Of a stretch of 25,855 nt of DNA, positions 14,869 to 21,961 are shown one piece after another. Positions within the stretch are counted from its first letter, which is position 1; every line of letters begins with the position of its first letter. Source of the DNA: an uncultured Alcaligenaceae bacterium (lineage in GTDB: Bacteria; Pseudomonadota; Gammaproteobacteria; Burkholderiales; Burkholderiaceae_B); assembly GCA_937952975.1 (NCBI GenBank), contig CALFXX010000041.1:1-25855 (forward strand), written 5' to 3'. The notes below the pieces were generated by a model that was not told the origin of the DNA, ran no database searches, and was given only the letters and a program-made list of their open reading frames with translations. The position numbers were made by a program, and so were the translations under genes.

Positions 14869-14901
14869 GATGTTGGCGAAAGCTGTGAATGCTGCATTAT
14901 C

Positions 14902-15420
14902 TCATTTATCCTGAGACAGGCGAACCGCATCGCGGTACCAGACCGCGCCGTTGGGCTCGAAGGCGATGACATCCAGGCGATAGGTTGGCATCTGGTGCTC
15001 AAAATGACGGCGCACGAGCGTGGGTAGCCACCATTGAGCGGCACGTAAAAAGCGTTGCTGCTTGGCCCTTGACACACTTGCCGCGGCCCCGCCAAAGCGC
15101 GTTGAGGTGCGCTGCCGTACTTCGATAAACACCAATTGGGTGCCCTCGCGCACCACTAGATCAAGCTCGCCCAGCGGGCAGGTGAGTTGCCGCCCTAACA
15201 ACTGGCAACCTGCCTGCTCCACCAGGCGCCAGGCGGCTTCTTCATAGCGGTCACCTGCTTGCTGACGCGTCGAGCGCCGTCGCTCGAGGGCACTGTTGTC
15301 GCGCTCAGGCTTGGCACGGGCTTGCCTGGCAAGTTTGCGCTTGCGTGCCTGCAGGGCTTGCCGTTGGGCCTGTTGCGCGCGTAAAAACAAGGGCTCAAGC
15401 GGGAGGTGATCGGAAATCAT
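14902..15420 (-). CDS. yraN: YraN/UPF0102 family nuclease-like protein with basic N-terminal extension
   Basis: YraN proteins have a restriction-endonuclease-like (Holliday-junction-resolvase-like) fold of unknown role. The core is recognisable from GDRYEEAAWRLVEQAGCQLLGRQ through the catalytic-type motif GELDLVVREGTQLVFIEVRQR (about residues 84-104) to the end (YRLDVIAF). In the usual D-ExK pattern the lysine is replaced by arginine here (EVR). The core accounts for about 120 residues; the first 50 or so are an Arg/Lys/Gln/Ala-rich extension (RAQQAQRQALQARKRKLARQ) that is probably helical and could bind nucleic acid (inference). There is no internal ATG to shorten it. It is first in the yraN-SIS-BON-TlpA series and divergent from rsmI. 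Confidence 0.85.
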   Translation of the reverse strand: MISDHLPLEPLFLRAQQAQRQALQARKRKLARQARAKPERDNSALERRRSTRQQAGDRYEEAAWRLVEQAGCQLLGRQLTCPLGELDLVVREGTQLVFIEVRQRTSTRFGGAAASVSRAKQQRFLRAAQWWLPTLVRRHFEHQMPTYRLDVIAFEPNGAVWYRDAVRLSQDK

Positions 15421-15473
15421 AGGCTAGGGTGTTTGTTGGTGAGGCGCGCCGGGAGGTCGGGCGGGCATGGATT

Positions 15474-15485
15474 GACCTGCAGGTC
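15474..15485. promoter_or_regulatory. Perfect 12-base palindrome in the yraN/rsmI divergent spacer
   Basis: GACCTGCAGGTC is a perfect inverted repeat midway between the two divergent starts (spacer 15421-15542, 122 bases). It could be a protein-binding site, but short perfect palindromes also arise by chance, and no matching second copy was noticed. A TACACT at 15508-15513 is a possible -10 for rsmI, without a good -35. Confidence 0.25.
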
Positions 15486-15542
15486 GGACGTCTGCCGGCA
15501 AGCGGACTACACTGACACAATTCATCACTTTCGTGTTGCATC

Positions 15543-16481
15543 ATGACCGAACCTGTCCTGCCCGAAGATTTGCCCGATGCCTGGCAGCGCGTCGGGCAGC
15601 GCGTAGACGCCCAGTTCTGGCCAACCCATGCTTTGTATGTTGTAGCCACTCCGATTGGTAACCTGGGGGATCTGACCCTGCGCGCTTGGCAGGCTTTAGA
15701 TCGTGCCGATGTCATCGCAGCGGAAGATACCCGCGCAAGCCGTACCCTGATGGATGCCTGGGGGATCACCACCCCGCTGATCGCCGTACACCGGCACAAC
15801 GAGGCCAGCGCGGCAGCAGGGATTGTCGAGCGTTTAGCGGCGGGTCAGCGCGTGGCTCTGGTGTCAGACGCGGGGTCTCCAGCAGTCAGTGATCCTGGGG
15901 GGCGTGTGGTTCAAGCGGTTCACGCTGCGGGCTTAAAGGTCGTGCCTCTGCCTGGGCCAAGCGCGGTGATCGCTGCGCTGATGGCCACTGGCGTGACCAC
16001 GGACGCGCATCCTGGCTTCGTGTTTGCAGGGTTTGCGCCAACGAAAACGATGGCGCGCCAGCGCTGGATTCGTACCTGGACCCAATTACCCGCTGCGACT
16101 GTTTTCTATGAAGCGCCTCATCGCATCATCGACAGTGTGCAAGATTTGCTCGAAGTGTTGGGCCCCGAGCGGCGCGTGGCCTTTGCACGCGAGCTCACGA
16201 AGCGGTTTGAAGAGTTGGCGAGCATGCCACTCGCTCAGGCTCCCGATTGGTTGGCCGCAGACTCTCATCGTGAGCAGGGTGAATATGTAGTGATTGTGTC
16301 TGCACCCGAAGCGGTGACAAGTGTCGAGCTCGAGCTTGAGGGCGGCGCGGCGATTGACGTATGGCTTGATGCCCTGCTTGAAGCGGTGTCGGTACGTGAC
16401 GCCGCACGGATCGCCGCAAAGGCCACAGGCTTACCCCGCGATACGCTTTACGCCCGCGCGCTCTCGCGCAAGTCCGCTTAA
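15543..16481 (+). CDS. rsmI: 16S rRNA (cytidine(1402)-2'-O)-methyltransferase RsmI
   Basis: RsmI 2'-O-methylates C1402 in the decoding centre of 16S rRNA using S-adenosylmethionine. The tetrapyrrole-methylase fold shows LYVVATPIGNLGDLTLRA, the cofactor segment AAEDTRASRTLMDAWGI, ALVSDAGSPAVSDPGGRVV, and LPGPSAVIAALMATG; the C-terminal domain includes VFYEAPHRIIDSVQDL and VAFARELTKRFEE. The protein (312 aa) has about 28 residues before the first strand, slightly longer than in E. coli (286 in total). It is divergent from yraN, the neighbouring arrangement known in many proteobacteria, and its stop overlaps that of rlpA on the other strand. Confidence 0.96.
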   Translation: MTEPVLPEDLPDAWQRVGQRVDAQFWPTHALYVVATPIGNLGDLTLRAWQALDRADVIAAEDTRASRTLMDAWGITTPLIAVHRHNEASAAAGIVERLAAGQRVALVSDAGSPAVSDPGGRVVQAVHAAGLKVVPLPGPSAVIAALMATGVTTDAHPGFVFAGFAPTKTMARQRWIRTWTQLPAATVFYEAPHRIIDSVQDLLEVLGPERRVAFARELTKRFEELASMPLAQAPDWLAADSHREQGEYVVIVSAPEAVTSVELELEGGAAIDVWLDALLEAVSVRDAARIAAKATGLPRDTLYARALSRKSA

Positions 16482-17521
16482 GGAGGCGACAGACTTGGCG
16501 CCATGCCGGTTGAGGTTTGTACAGGATCGACAGCTTGCACCGCGGCCTCTCGGTTCGCAAAGGGGCCAATCCTGACACGGTGCAAATTATTAAATGTTTG
16601 CTCAACCCGAACTGAGGCGCCCAAGCTCGGAGGGATCTGATTTGAAACACGTGTCGCGAGGGCTTGCGCCTTGCTAGCATCTGAAAAGGCACCAAGCTGT
16701 AAATACATGCTCCCCGGTGAAACTGGCCGAGCCGGTTGGTCGACAGACGGTGACAACGGAGCAGAGGCGCCGCTTGCTGCCGCAGCTGGCGTTGTTTCGG
16801 ATGCCGCCGCAACAGCCATGGGTGCGATCGTCTGAATGTCTTTGGCGGGCGCGGTTTGGCTGACGGCCGGTTTGGTGTCTGCCGCAGACTGGCTGCCAGA
16901 GAACGCGCTCGCAGGTGTACTGTTAGCTGTCGCAATCTCGAGTGTTGCGGGTGCCGACTGCCAGTTTTTGATTTGCTCAGCCGTAATCCGCTCAACGACG
17001 ACCTCTGCACTGCCCGGGCCTAGCATGCCCAGTTTGTAAGCCGCGACATAAGACAAATCAATGACACGGTCGTTTAAGAAAGGGCCGCGGTCGTTGACGC
17101 GCACCACGACACTTTTGCCATTTGAAACGCGGGTGACGCGCGCGTAGCTGGGCAAAGGTAGGGTTGGGTGTGCGGCGGTCATGCCGTACATGTTGTAGCG
17201 CTCACCATTGGCGGTTGAGTTGCCATGAAACTTTTTTCCATACCAAGAGGCACGCCCCTGTACTTTGTATGGGCCGCCGCTAATGTCTGGTGTATACGTT
17301 TTGCCAAACACCACATAGGGCTTGCTGGTGCTAGGCGTAAACGGTTCGATTTTTGGTACGGCGTCTGGCACAGCATCAAGGTTAGCCGGAGGGGTGGCAT
17401 CGGGGCCGTCATCTAAGTAATAGCCCCCGCCGCGCCTTGCTCCACCTGCACAGGCCGCAAGCAGCGCGATCACGAGGCACACACACACCAACCGCCCAAC
17501 GCGGATGACGGTGTCGCGCAT
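16478..17521 (-). CDS. rlpA: Septal ring lytic transglycosylase RlpA (lipoprotein, DPBB and SPOR domains)
   Basis: RlpA is an outer-membrane lipoprotein that cleaves denuded peptidoglycan glycans at the septum. The lipobox is LAAC (Cys24). A double-psi beta-barrel domain spans about 86-175 (GRASWYGKKFHGNSTANGE ... VNDRGPFLNDRVIDLSY). His118 and Asp144 have the same 26-residue spacing as the catalytic pair of the Pseudomonas enzyme, so it is probably active. A linker of about 90 residues rich in Ala, Ser, Thr and Pro leads to a SPOR domain (about 270-340, YLQLGAFSDASKAQAL ... VRIGPF) that binds denuded septal peptidoglycan. The ATG overlaps the rapZ stop by one base (TAATG). Length is 347. Confidence 0.95.
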   Translation of the reverse strand: MRDTVIRVGRLVCVCLVIALLAACAGGARRGGGYYLDDGPDATPPANLDAVPDAVPKIEPFTPSTSKPYVVFGKTYTPDISGGPYKVQGRASWYGKKFHGNSTANGERYNMYGMTAAHPTLPLPSYARVTRVSNGKSVVVRVNDRGPFLNDRVIDLSYVAAYKLGMLGPGSAEVVVERITAEQIKNWQSAPATLEIATANSTPASAFSGSQSAADTKPAVSQTAPAKDIQTIAPMAVAAASETTPAAAASGASAPLSPSVDQPARPVSPGSMYLQLGAFSDASKAQALATRVSNQIPPSLGASVRVEQTFNNLHRVRIGPFANREAAVQAVDPVQTSTGMAPSLSPP

Positions 17522-18393
17522 TAACTCAGACCAGGCTGATTGCGATGTCGCACCAGCAATTGCGAGTGCTCAGCAAATTGACGTGCGAGAGCCTCAACTA
17601 CGTAGACCGAGCGGTGTTTGCCGCCTGTGCAACCAATCGCCACGGTCAAGTAGCTGCGAGTGTCTTCTGTATAGCGTGGCAGCCACTTCCGGATAAAGCC
17701 TTCGATGTCGGAAATCATCTGGCGCACATCGTCAAAGCCCGCCAGCCAATCGGCTACCGGCTGATCGCGACCCGTCAGCGGACGCAAGCTTGGGTCGTAG
17801 TGCGGATTGGGCAGGCAACGCACATCAAACACCAGATCGGCGTCGCGCGGCACACCGTTTTTAAAGGCGAAGGACTCGAAGGTCAGCACCAAGGGGCTAC
17901 GGTCTGCTTGCACCAAGTCGCGCACCCATGCGCGCAACTGTCCGGGCGTGAGTCCAGAGGTGTCGATCACTTGTCCCTGACTGCGCAGTGGGTCTAAGAG
18001 CTCGCGCTCTTGAGCAATACAGTCTTCAAGCGAGAGCACTTTGCCCTTTTTTCGCATGCGATCTGACAGAGGATGACGGCGCCGCGATTCAGCGTAGCGC
18101 TGCAGCAGGGTTCCATCGGTCGCCTCAAGAAAGACGACGCGCAACTGCGTATCGCTCGCACGTAGTGCGGCGATAATTTCAGGAAGTTCGCCGAGTTCAT
18201 CGGCTGAACGGGCATCAATTGCAACGGCAATGCGTTCGCCTGGGTTGTCGCGACGCGAGGTAATAAACTCGTGCAGAAAGCGCACCGGTAGATTGTCGAC
18301 ACAGGTGTAGTCGGCATCTTCAAGCATGCGTAACGCCACCGACTTGCCAGAGCCAGAGATGCCGGTAATTAAGACGACGTTGAGCGCGCCCAT
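17521..18393 (-). CDS. rapZ: RNase adapter / nucleotide-binding protein RapZ
   Basis: In enterobacteria RapZ binds glucosamine-6-phosphate and directs small RNAs such as GlmZ to RNase E. The N-terminal P-loop is GISGSGKS at 11-18, a Walker-B-like strand is in DADLVFDVRCLPNPHYDP, and the C-terminal domain holds GRDQPVADWL and the metabolite-binding motif AIGCTGGKHRSVYVVE. The length (290) fits the family (284 in E. coli). It directly follows hprK (TAAATG junction) and overlaps rlpA, so all three are likely in one transcript. The hpf-ptsN-rapZ association is conserved across proteobacteria; betaproteobacteria have hprK inserted, as here. Whether GlmY/GlmZ-type RNAs exist in this organism is unknown. 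Confidence 0.96.
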   Translation of the reverse strand: MGALNVVLITGISGSGKSVALRMLEDADYTCVDNLPVRFLHEFITSRRDNPGERIAVAIDARSADELGELPEIIAALRASDTQLRVVFLEATDGTLLQRYAESRRRHPLSDRMRKKGKVLSLEDCIAQERELLDPLRSQGQVIDTSGLTPGQLRAWVRDLVQADRSPLVLTFESFAFKNGVPRDADLVFDVRCLPNPHYDPSLRPLTGRDQPVADWLAGFDDVRQMISDIEGFIRKWLPRYTEDTRSYLTVAIGCTGGKHRSVYVVEALARQFAEHSQLLVRHRNQPGLS

Positions 18394-19320
18394 TTAAGTG
18401 TTGCCCTGCGCAATAGCGGCAGCCTGACGTTCCATGAACTCTGTCAGGGTGTCGATCCCGCGTAGTTTCAAGATGGTGTTGCGTACTGCCGCCTCGACCA
18501 GTACGGCTAAATTGCGACCTGCTGCAACCTGCAGCATGACCTTACGAATTGGGCAGCCCAACAATTCTTGGGTCATGTCTTGCAGCGGCAAGCGCTCAAA
18601 TTTGTCTTGAGCCGTTGCGCGCACAAGGTGCACGATTAATTTGAGTTTCATTTTTCGACGCACCGAGGTTTCGCCAAAAATTGTTCGGATATTGAGTAGC
18701 CCCAAACCGCGTACTTCGAGCATGTTTTGGAGCAGCGCTGGGCAGTGCCCGTCAATGACATGGGGAGAGGTGCGCGATAGCTCAACTGCATCATCGGCGA
18801 CTAAGCCGTGGCCGCGCGAGATTAATTCAAGCGCTAACTCGCTTTTGCCCAGGCCGGATTCACCTGTAATCAATACGCCTAAACCGAGTACGTCCATAAA
18901 AACGCCATGCACGGTCGTGACCGGCGCCAGGCGACGACTGAGATAGATACGCAGTAAATCGATGAGTTCAGCGGCCGGTACTGCGGTAATCAAAAGCGGA
19001 ACATGATTGCGTTCGCATTCTTGAATGAGGTCGTCGGTCGCGGTTAAGCCATCTGCGATGAGGATGGCGGGAACACCGCCAGCCAAGAGTTCTTCAAGAT
19101 GGTGTACGCGCCGGCGCGAGTCAAAGCGCGTGTAGTAAGCCATTTCTTCGCGCCCAAACACTTGGATGCGCGAGGGGTGAATCAAGTTAAGGTGGCCGAT
19201 GAGATCAGCGGCGGCCATGCCGTTGTCTGGGATTCGACGGTCTGCTGCCGACTGACCCGCAACCCAATTAAAGGGGATGTCTTCAAGATTGTCGTTTACC
19301 AAATCCTGCACCGTCAGCAT
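18394..19320 (-). CDS. hprK: HPr(Ser) kinase/phosphorylase
   Basis: HprK phosphorylates and dephosphorylates the phosphocarrier HPr (or NPr) on a serine. The N-terminal domain (about 1-130) leads into the catalytic domain with VTTVHGVFMDVLGLGVLITGESGLGKSELALELISRGHGLVADDAVE: catalytic-type histidine at about 139, P-loop GESGLGKS at 153-160, and aspartates of the ADDAVE motif. The family signature EVRGLGLLNIRTIFG follows, then the C-terminal helices. At 308 residues it has the usual length. In betaproteobacteria HprK works with a PTS-like regulatory chain including EIIA-Ntr (ptsN, next upstream gene); HPr and enzyme I are not in this window. The rapZ ATG follows its TAA with no gap. Confidence 0.96.
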   Translation of the reverse strand: MLTVQDLVNDNLEDIPFNWVAGQSAADRRIPDNGMAAADLIGHLNLIHPSRIQVFGREEMAYYTRFDSRRRVHHLEELLAGGVPAILIADGLTATDDLIQECERNHVPLLITAVPAAELIDLLRIYLSRRLAPVTTVHGVFMDVLGLGVLITGESGLGKSELALELISRGHGLVADDAVELSRTSPHVIDGHCPALLQNMLEVRGLGLLNIRTIFGETSVRRKMKLKLIVHLVRATAQDKFERLPLQDMTQELLGCPIRKVMLQVAAGRNLAVLVEAAVRNTILKLRGIDTLTEFMERQAAAIAQGNT

Positions 19321-19364
19321 AGCGACTCCGTGGCGGGGGGTTAAGCGAGGGCGCGTTCGAGTAT

Positions 19365-19820
19365 TTAAACTAAACCCGTCGTGAGCAAGCGATGCACTAC
19401 GGTCGGATCGGTTTCGCGCGCTAAGGCCAGACGAAAGGTTTCGTCTGAAAATAATTGTGCAACCTCGGCTAGTATATCTAGATGTTGTTGCGCAGCGCCC
19501 TCGGGCGCTAACAGAAAAAGAAGTTGGTTGACGGGCAAACCGTCGGGCGCCTCAAAAGGGATCGGTTTAGCGAGCCTAAAAAACGCAGCCACCGAGGTTT
19601 TTAAACCTTTCACTCGGCCGTGTGGCACGGCGATTCCGGCCCCGAGCCCTGTCGAGCCTAGGCGTTCTCGCGAAAACAGACTTTCGTAGACGGCAGCGCG
19701 CTCGAGCCCATGCTGGTTTTCAAACAAAAGACCAGCCTGTTCGAACACGCGCTTTTTGCTGGTCACCGCCAGTTCAAGCAGAATGTTTTCAGCAGGCAAG
19801 ATGCGTGACAGAAGTTTCAT
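19365..19820 (-). CDS. ptsN: Nitrogen-regulatory PTS EIIA component (EIIA-Ntr)
   Basis: PtsN is the terminal phosphoacceptor of the nitrogen PTS, a regulatory rather than transport protein affecting potassium and nitrogen balance. The domain shows SKKRVFEQAGLLFENQHGLE, RLGSTGLGAGIAVPHGRV with the phosphorylatable histidine at position 67, and FLLAPEGAAQQHLDILAEVAQLF. At 151 residues it is normal. The ATG at 19820 has no Shine-Dalgarno-like sequence, and a TATAAT sits seven bases upstream, so the mRNA may be leaderless. A strong terminator separates it from hpf. hprK follows after 44 bases. Confidence 0.95.
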   Translation of the reverse strand: MKLLSRILPAENILLELAVTSKKRVFEQAGLLFENQHGLERAAVYESLFSRERLGSTGLGAGIAVPHGRVKGLKTSVAAFFRLAKPIPFEAPDGLPVNQLLFLLAPEGAAQQHLDILAEVAQLFSDETFRLALARETDPTVVHRLLTTGLV

Positions 19821-19826
19821 GCGCTG

Positions 19827-19855
19827 ATTATATGATGCAGTATTTGGCGTGCAAA
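19827..19855 (-). promoter_or_regulatory. Predicted ptsN promoter, TTTGCA - 17 - TATAAT
   Basis: On the minus strand TTTGCA (19855-19850) and a consensus TATAAT (19832-19827) are spaced by 17 bases. Transcription would start at about 19820, which is the first base of the ptsN ATG. The -35 element overlaps the end of the T-run of the upstream terminator. Confidence 0.5.
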
Positions 19856-19894
19856 AAAAACTTGCCCCCAGCCAGTAAGATCTGGCGTGGGGGC
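19853..19894 (-). terminator. Rho-independent terminator between hpf and ptsN
   Basis: On the minus strand GCCCCC-AC-GCCAG pairs with CTGGC-T-GGGGGC, giving 11 base pairs with a small internal loop and a six-base apical loop (ATCTTA). The spacer AAG follows, then eight T (19860-19853). It lies about 30 bases after the hpf stop. A smaller hairpin (GGCGG AATG CCGCC as read on plus, 19900-19913) is just upstream of it. Confidence 0.85.
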
Positions 19895-19925
19895 TGTAGG
19901 GCGGAATGCCGCCAGAAACTAAAAC

Positions 19926-20252
19926 TTAAGCCGTTTCAAAAAGCTGGCGCTTGGCTGCGACATGATGGTGATTTTGGGTGCGATCTTTATGTTGAATAAT
20001 CTTGCGATCAATTTTGTCGATCAGTAAGTCGATTGCGGCATAGAGATTCTCGGCAGACGCTTCGCAATGGATGTCTTTACCTCGAACATGAAGAGTGATT
20101 TCAGCCCGGTGCTTCAAAGGCTCGACCGAGAGCATGACTTGAATATCAATCACGTGGTCGAAATGGCGCAAAACGCGTGCTGTTTTGCTGTGGATGTATT
20201 CACGTATTGCAGGGGTAACGTCTAAGTGGTGACCAATAATGCTTAGGTTCAT
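19926..20252 (-). CDS. hpf: Ribosome hibernation-promoting factor (short HPF)
   Basis: HPF binds the 30S decoding region and helps form inactive 100S ribosomes in stationary phase. The 108-residue protein has the fold of the family: MNLSIIGHHLDVTPAIREYIHSK, IDIQVMLSVEP, HRAEITLHVRGKDIHCEASAENLYAAIDLLIDKIDRKIIQHKDR. It lacks the long C-terminal dimerisation domain of the long form, so it is the short, gammaproteobacterial and betaproteobacterial type. GGAGAG lies six bases before the ATG. In many betaproteobacteria rpoN comes directly before hpf; here the upstream gene is lptB with 198 bases between. Confidence 0.95.
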   Translation of the reverse strand: MNLSIIGHHLDVTPAIREYIHSKTARVLRHFDHVIDIQVMLSVEPLKHRAEITLHVRGKDIHCEASAENLYAAIDLLIDKIDRKIIQHKDRTQNHHHVAAKRQLFETA

Positions 20253-20338
20253 AGCGTACTCTCCAAGAAAGTGAAGGGGTGCGCGAATGCGCGAAAAGGG
20301 CGTCTAGGCTGACCTCGTTTTGAGTGGATAACAGTTTT

Positions 20339-20366
20339 AGTTTAGTCAGTTCGCTCAAGAAATCAA
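20339..20366 (-). promoter_or_regulatory. Predicted hpf promoter, TTGATT - 16 - TAAACT
   Basis: On the minus strand TTGATT (20366-20361) and TAAACT (20344-20339) are spaced by 16 bases, about 80 bases before the hpf ATG. The AT-rich flank and the preceding hairpin after lptB support an independent hpf transcript. Confidence 0.45.
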
Positions 20367-20407
20367 GCGAAAAGGCATATTTATGTCACTTTGAAGACAT
20401 ATTTTTT

Positions 20408-20431
20408 ACACAAGCTTGCGTGGGCGCAAGC
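20408..20431 (-). terminator. Possible weak terminator after lptB
   Basis: On the minus strand GCTTGCG - CCCA - CGCAAGC forms a perfect seven-base-pair hairpin about 20 bases after the lptB stop. It is followed by TTGTGT and an A-run rather than a clean T-run, so termination may be partial. Confidence 0.45.
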
Positions 20432-20450
20432 CTCAGCCTTAAACAGGCAC

Positions 20451-21242
20451 TTACATCTTGAAATGTTCACCTAAGTAAACCTTGCGCACCGAGGCGTCAT
20501 TGATGATGTCTTCAGGCTTGCCGGTCGTGAGGACTTTACCTTCGCTGATGATATACGCGCGGTCACAAATACCCAACGTTTCGCGCACATTGTGATCGGT
20601 AATTAAGACGCCGATGCCTCGACTTTTTAAAAAACGCACAATCCGTTGAATTTCGATCACTGCGATTGGGTCAACGCCGGCAAAAGGCTCGTCTAGCAAA
20701 ATAAAGCGCGGACGGGTGGCGAGCGCGCGCGAGATCTCGACGCGGCGGCGTTCTCCACCTGAAAGCGAAAGCGCGCTGTTACGCCGGATGTGTGTAATTT
20801 GTAGCTCTTCGAGCAGCGAGTCGAGCTGTTGTTCGATCATCGCTTTTGAAAACTTTTTACCGTCCTGATCGATTTGCAGCTCAAGCACGGCACGAATGTT
20901 TTCTTCAACAGTCAGGCGCCTGAAGACAGAGGCGTCTTGCGGAAGGTAAGACACTCCACGGCGCGCGCGCTGGTGGATTGGCATGCTGCTGATCGGGGTG
21001 TCGTCGATTTCGATGCGCCCCGCATCGGCTGCAACGAGCCCCACAATCATGTAAAAACTGGTGGTCTTGCCTGCGCCGTTCGGGCCAAGCAGGCCGACGA
21101 CCTCACCGCTGTTTACCGACAGTGATACGTCTTGCACCACCATGCGTCCGCCATAAGACTTTCTCAGGCCTGTGGCACTGAGTCGTCCGGGGGTCAGTTG
21201 TTCTGAGGGTGCTGCAGAGCCTGCATCGTTTGCTGTTTGCAT
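20451..21242 (-). CDS. lptB: LPS export ABC transporter ATP-binding protein LptB
   Basis: LptB is the cytoplasmic ATPase of the LptB2FG complex, which extracts lipopolysaccharide from the inner membrane. The Walker A motif is LLGPNGAGKTTS (from about residue 51), the Q-loop is in SYLPQDASVFRRLTVEENI, the ABC signature is LSGGERRRVEISRALA, and Walker B is FILLDEPFAGVDP, followed by ITDHNVRETL. I start at the ATG at 21242 (263 aa), 11 bases after the lptA stop; the open frame extends 42 codons upstream but into lptA. The N-terminus has about 20 residues more than E. coli LptB. It is last in kdsD-kdsC-lptC-lptA-lptB. Confidence 0.97.
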   Translation of the reverse strand: MQTANDAGSAAPSEQLTPGRLSATGLRKSYGGRMVVQDVSLSVNSGEVVGLLGPNGAGKTTSFYMIVGLVAADAGRIEIDDTPISSMPIHQRARRGVSYLPQDASVFRRLTVEENIRAVLELQIDQDGKKFSKAMIEQQLDSLLEELQITHIRRNSALSLSGGERRRVEISRALATRPRFILLDEPFAGVDPIAVIEIQRIVRFLKSRGIGVLITDHNVRETLGICDRAYIISEGKVLTTGKPEDIINDASVRKVYLGEHFKM

Positions 21243-21253
21243 GTGACCGAAAC

Positions 21254-21961
21254 TTAAGGGCGAGCGGGCGCGGGTTGACGTCGCGAGCCCGCTGCAGGTG
21301 TCACCGCTGGCTTTGCAGCTGTGGGGCTTGGTGGTGGCACGGGTAGACCGGCTTCTTTTGCTTTGCACTCGGCAACGGCTGCATCGGCTCGTGCGCGGGG
21401 TTGTGCGACCGAGCGCACTCGTCCGCCCGTGTTGGCTGAGTCTGGGCCAGAAAAGGCTTCGTAGACGTCAGTTTTTTGACTGTAGCGCACGCGCTCGCCA
21501 CTGACGGTATCAAAATGTTGGCCGCAAATGTAACGTGTCACGACTGCTTGGCCGATTAGGTCAAAGGTTTCGGACTTACCGTTGTATTCAGCGCGTACGC
21601 CGACGCCTTCGAGCACCTCGTAGACCTCGGGGCGCGCCTGCCGAATGAAGACGCGCTTGCCCGCTTTGACTGTTCCGGTGCCATACTGAAAGCCCTCAGC
21701 ATCTTCGCGCAACTGAAGGGTATCTGCATTCATGGTCATGAAACCGCGCGTCATCACAACATTGCCAGCAAAGGTACTTTCTCTTTTGACATCGTCAAAA
21801 TGCAAGGTATCTGACAAAATCATCGTACTGGGCTCTTCTTGTGGCGCCAGCGCTGCAGTAGACGAGGGTTTTTTTTGAGCCTGAGCCAGGCCAAGCAAGG
21901 CACACAAGCCTAACGCCAGCAACCAGCGAGTCGAGCGGTGAGAGTGCAGGTCAATCATCAT
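21254..21961 (-). CDS. lptA: LPS transport periplasmic protein LptA
   Basis: LptA forms the periplasmic bridge along which lipopolysaccharide moves from LptC to LptD. After a signal peptide (cleavage near LLGLAQA) the OstA-type beta-jellyroll begins at about TMILSDTLHFDDVKRESTFAGNVVMTRGFMTMNADTLQL and continues through VYEVLEGVGVRAEYNGKSETFDLIGQAVV. The C-terminal 50 residues are low-complexity (Pro, Ala, Arg), making the protein longer (235) than E. coli LptA (185). The ATG at 21961 overlaps the lptC stop (ATGA). Confidence 0.94.
   Translation of the reverse strand: MMIDLHSHRSTRWLLALGLCALLGLAQAQKKPSSTAALAPQEEPSTMILSDTLHFDDVKRESTFAGNVVMTRGFMTMNADTLQLREDAEGFQYGTGTVKAGKRVFIRQARPEVYEVLEGVGVRAEYNGKSETFDLIGQAVVTRYICGQHFDTVSGERVRYSQKTDVYEAFSGPDSANTGGRVRSVAQPRARADAAVAECKAKEAGLPVPPPSPTAAKPAVTPAAGSRRQPAPARP

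Noticed and set aside
16195..17010. A 271-codon open frame on the minus strand across the rsmI and rlpA ends
   Set aside because: Its translation is Arg/Pro/Ser/Gln-rich with no recognisable domain and overlaps two well-supported genes in other frames. It is a high-GC shadow frame.
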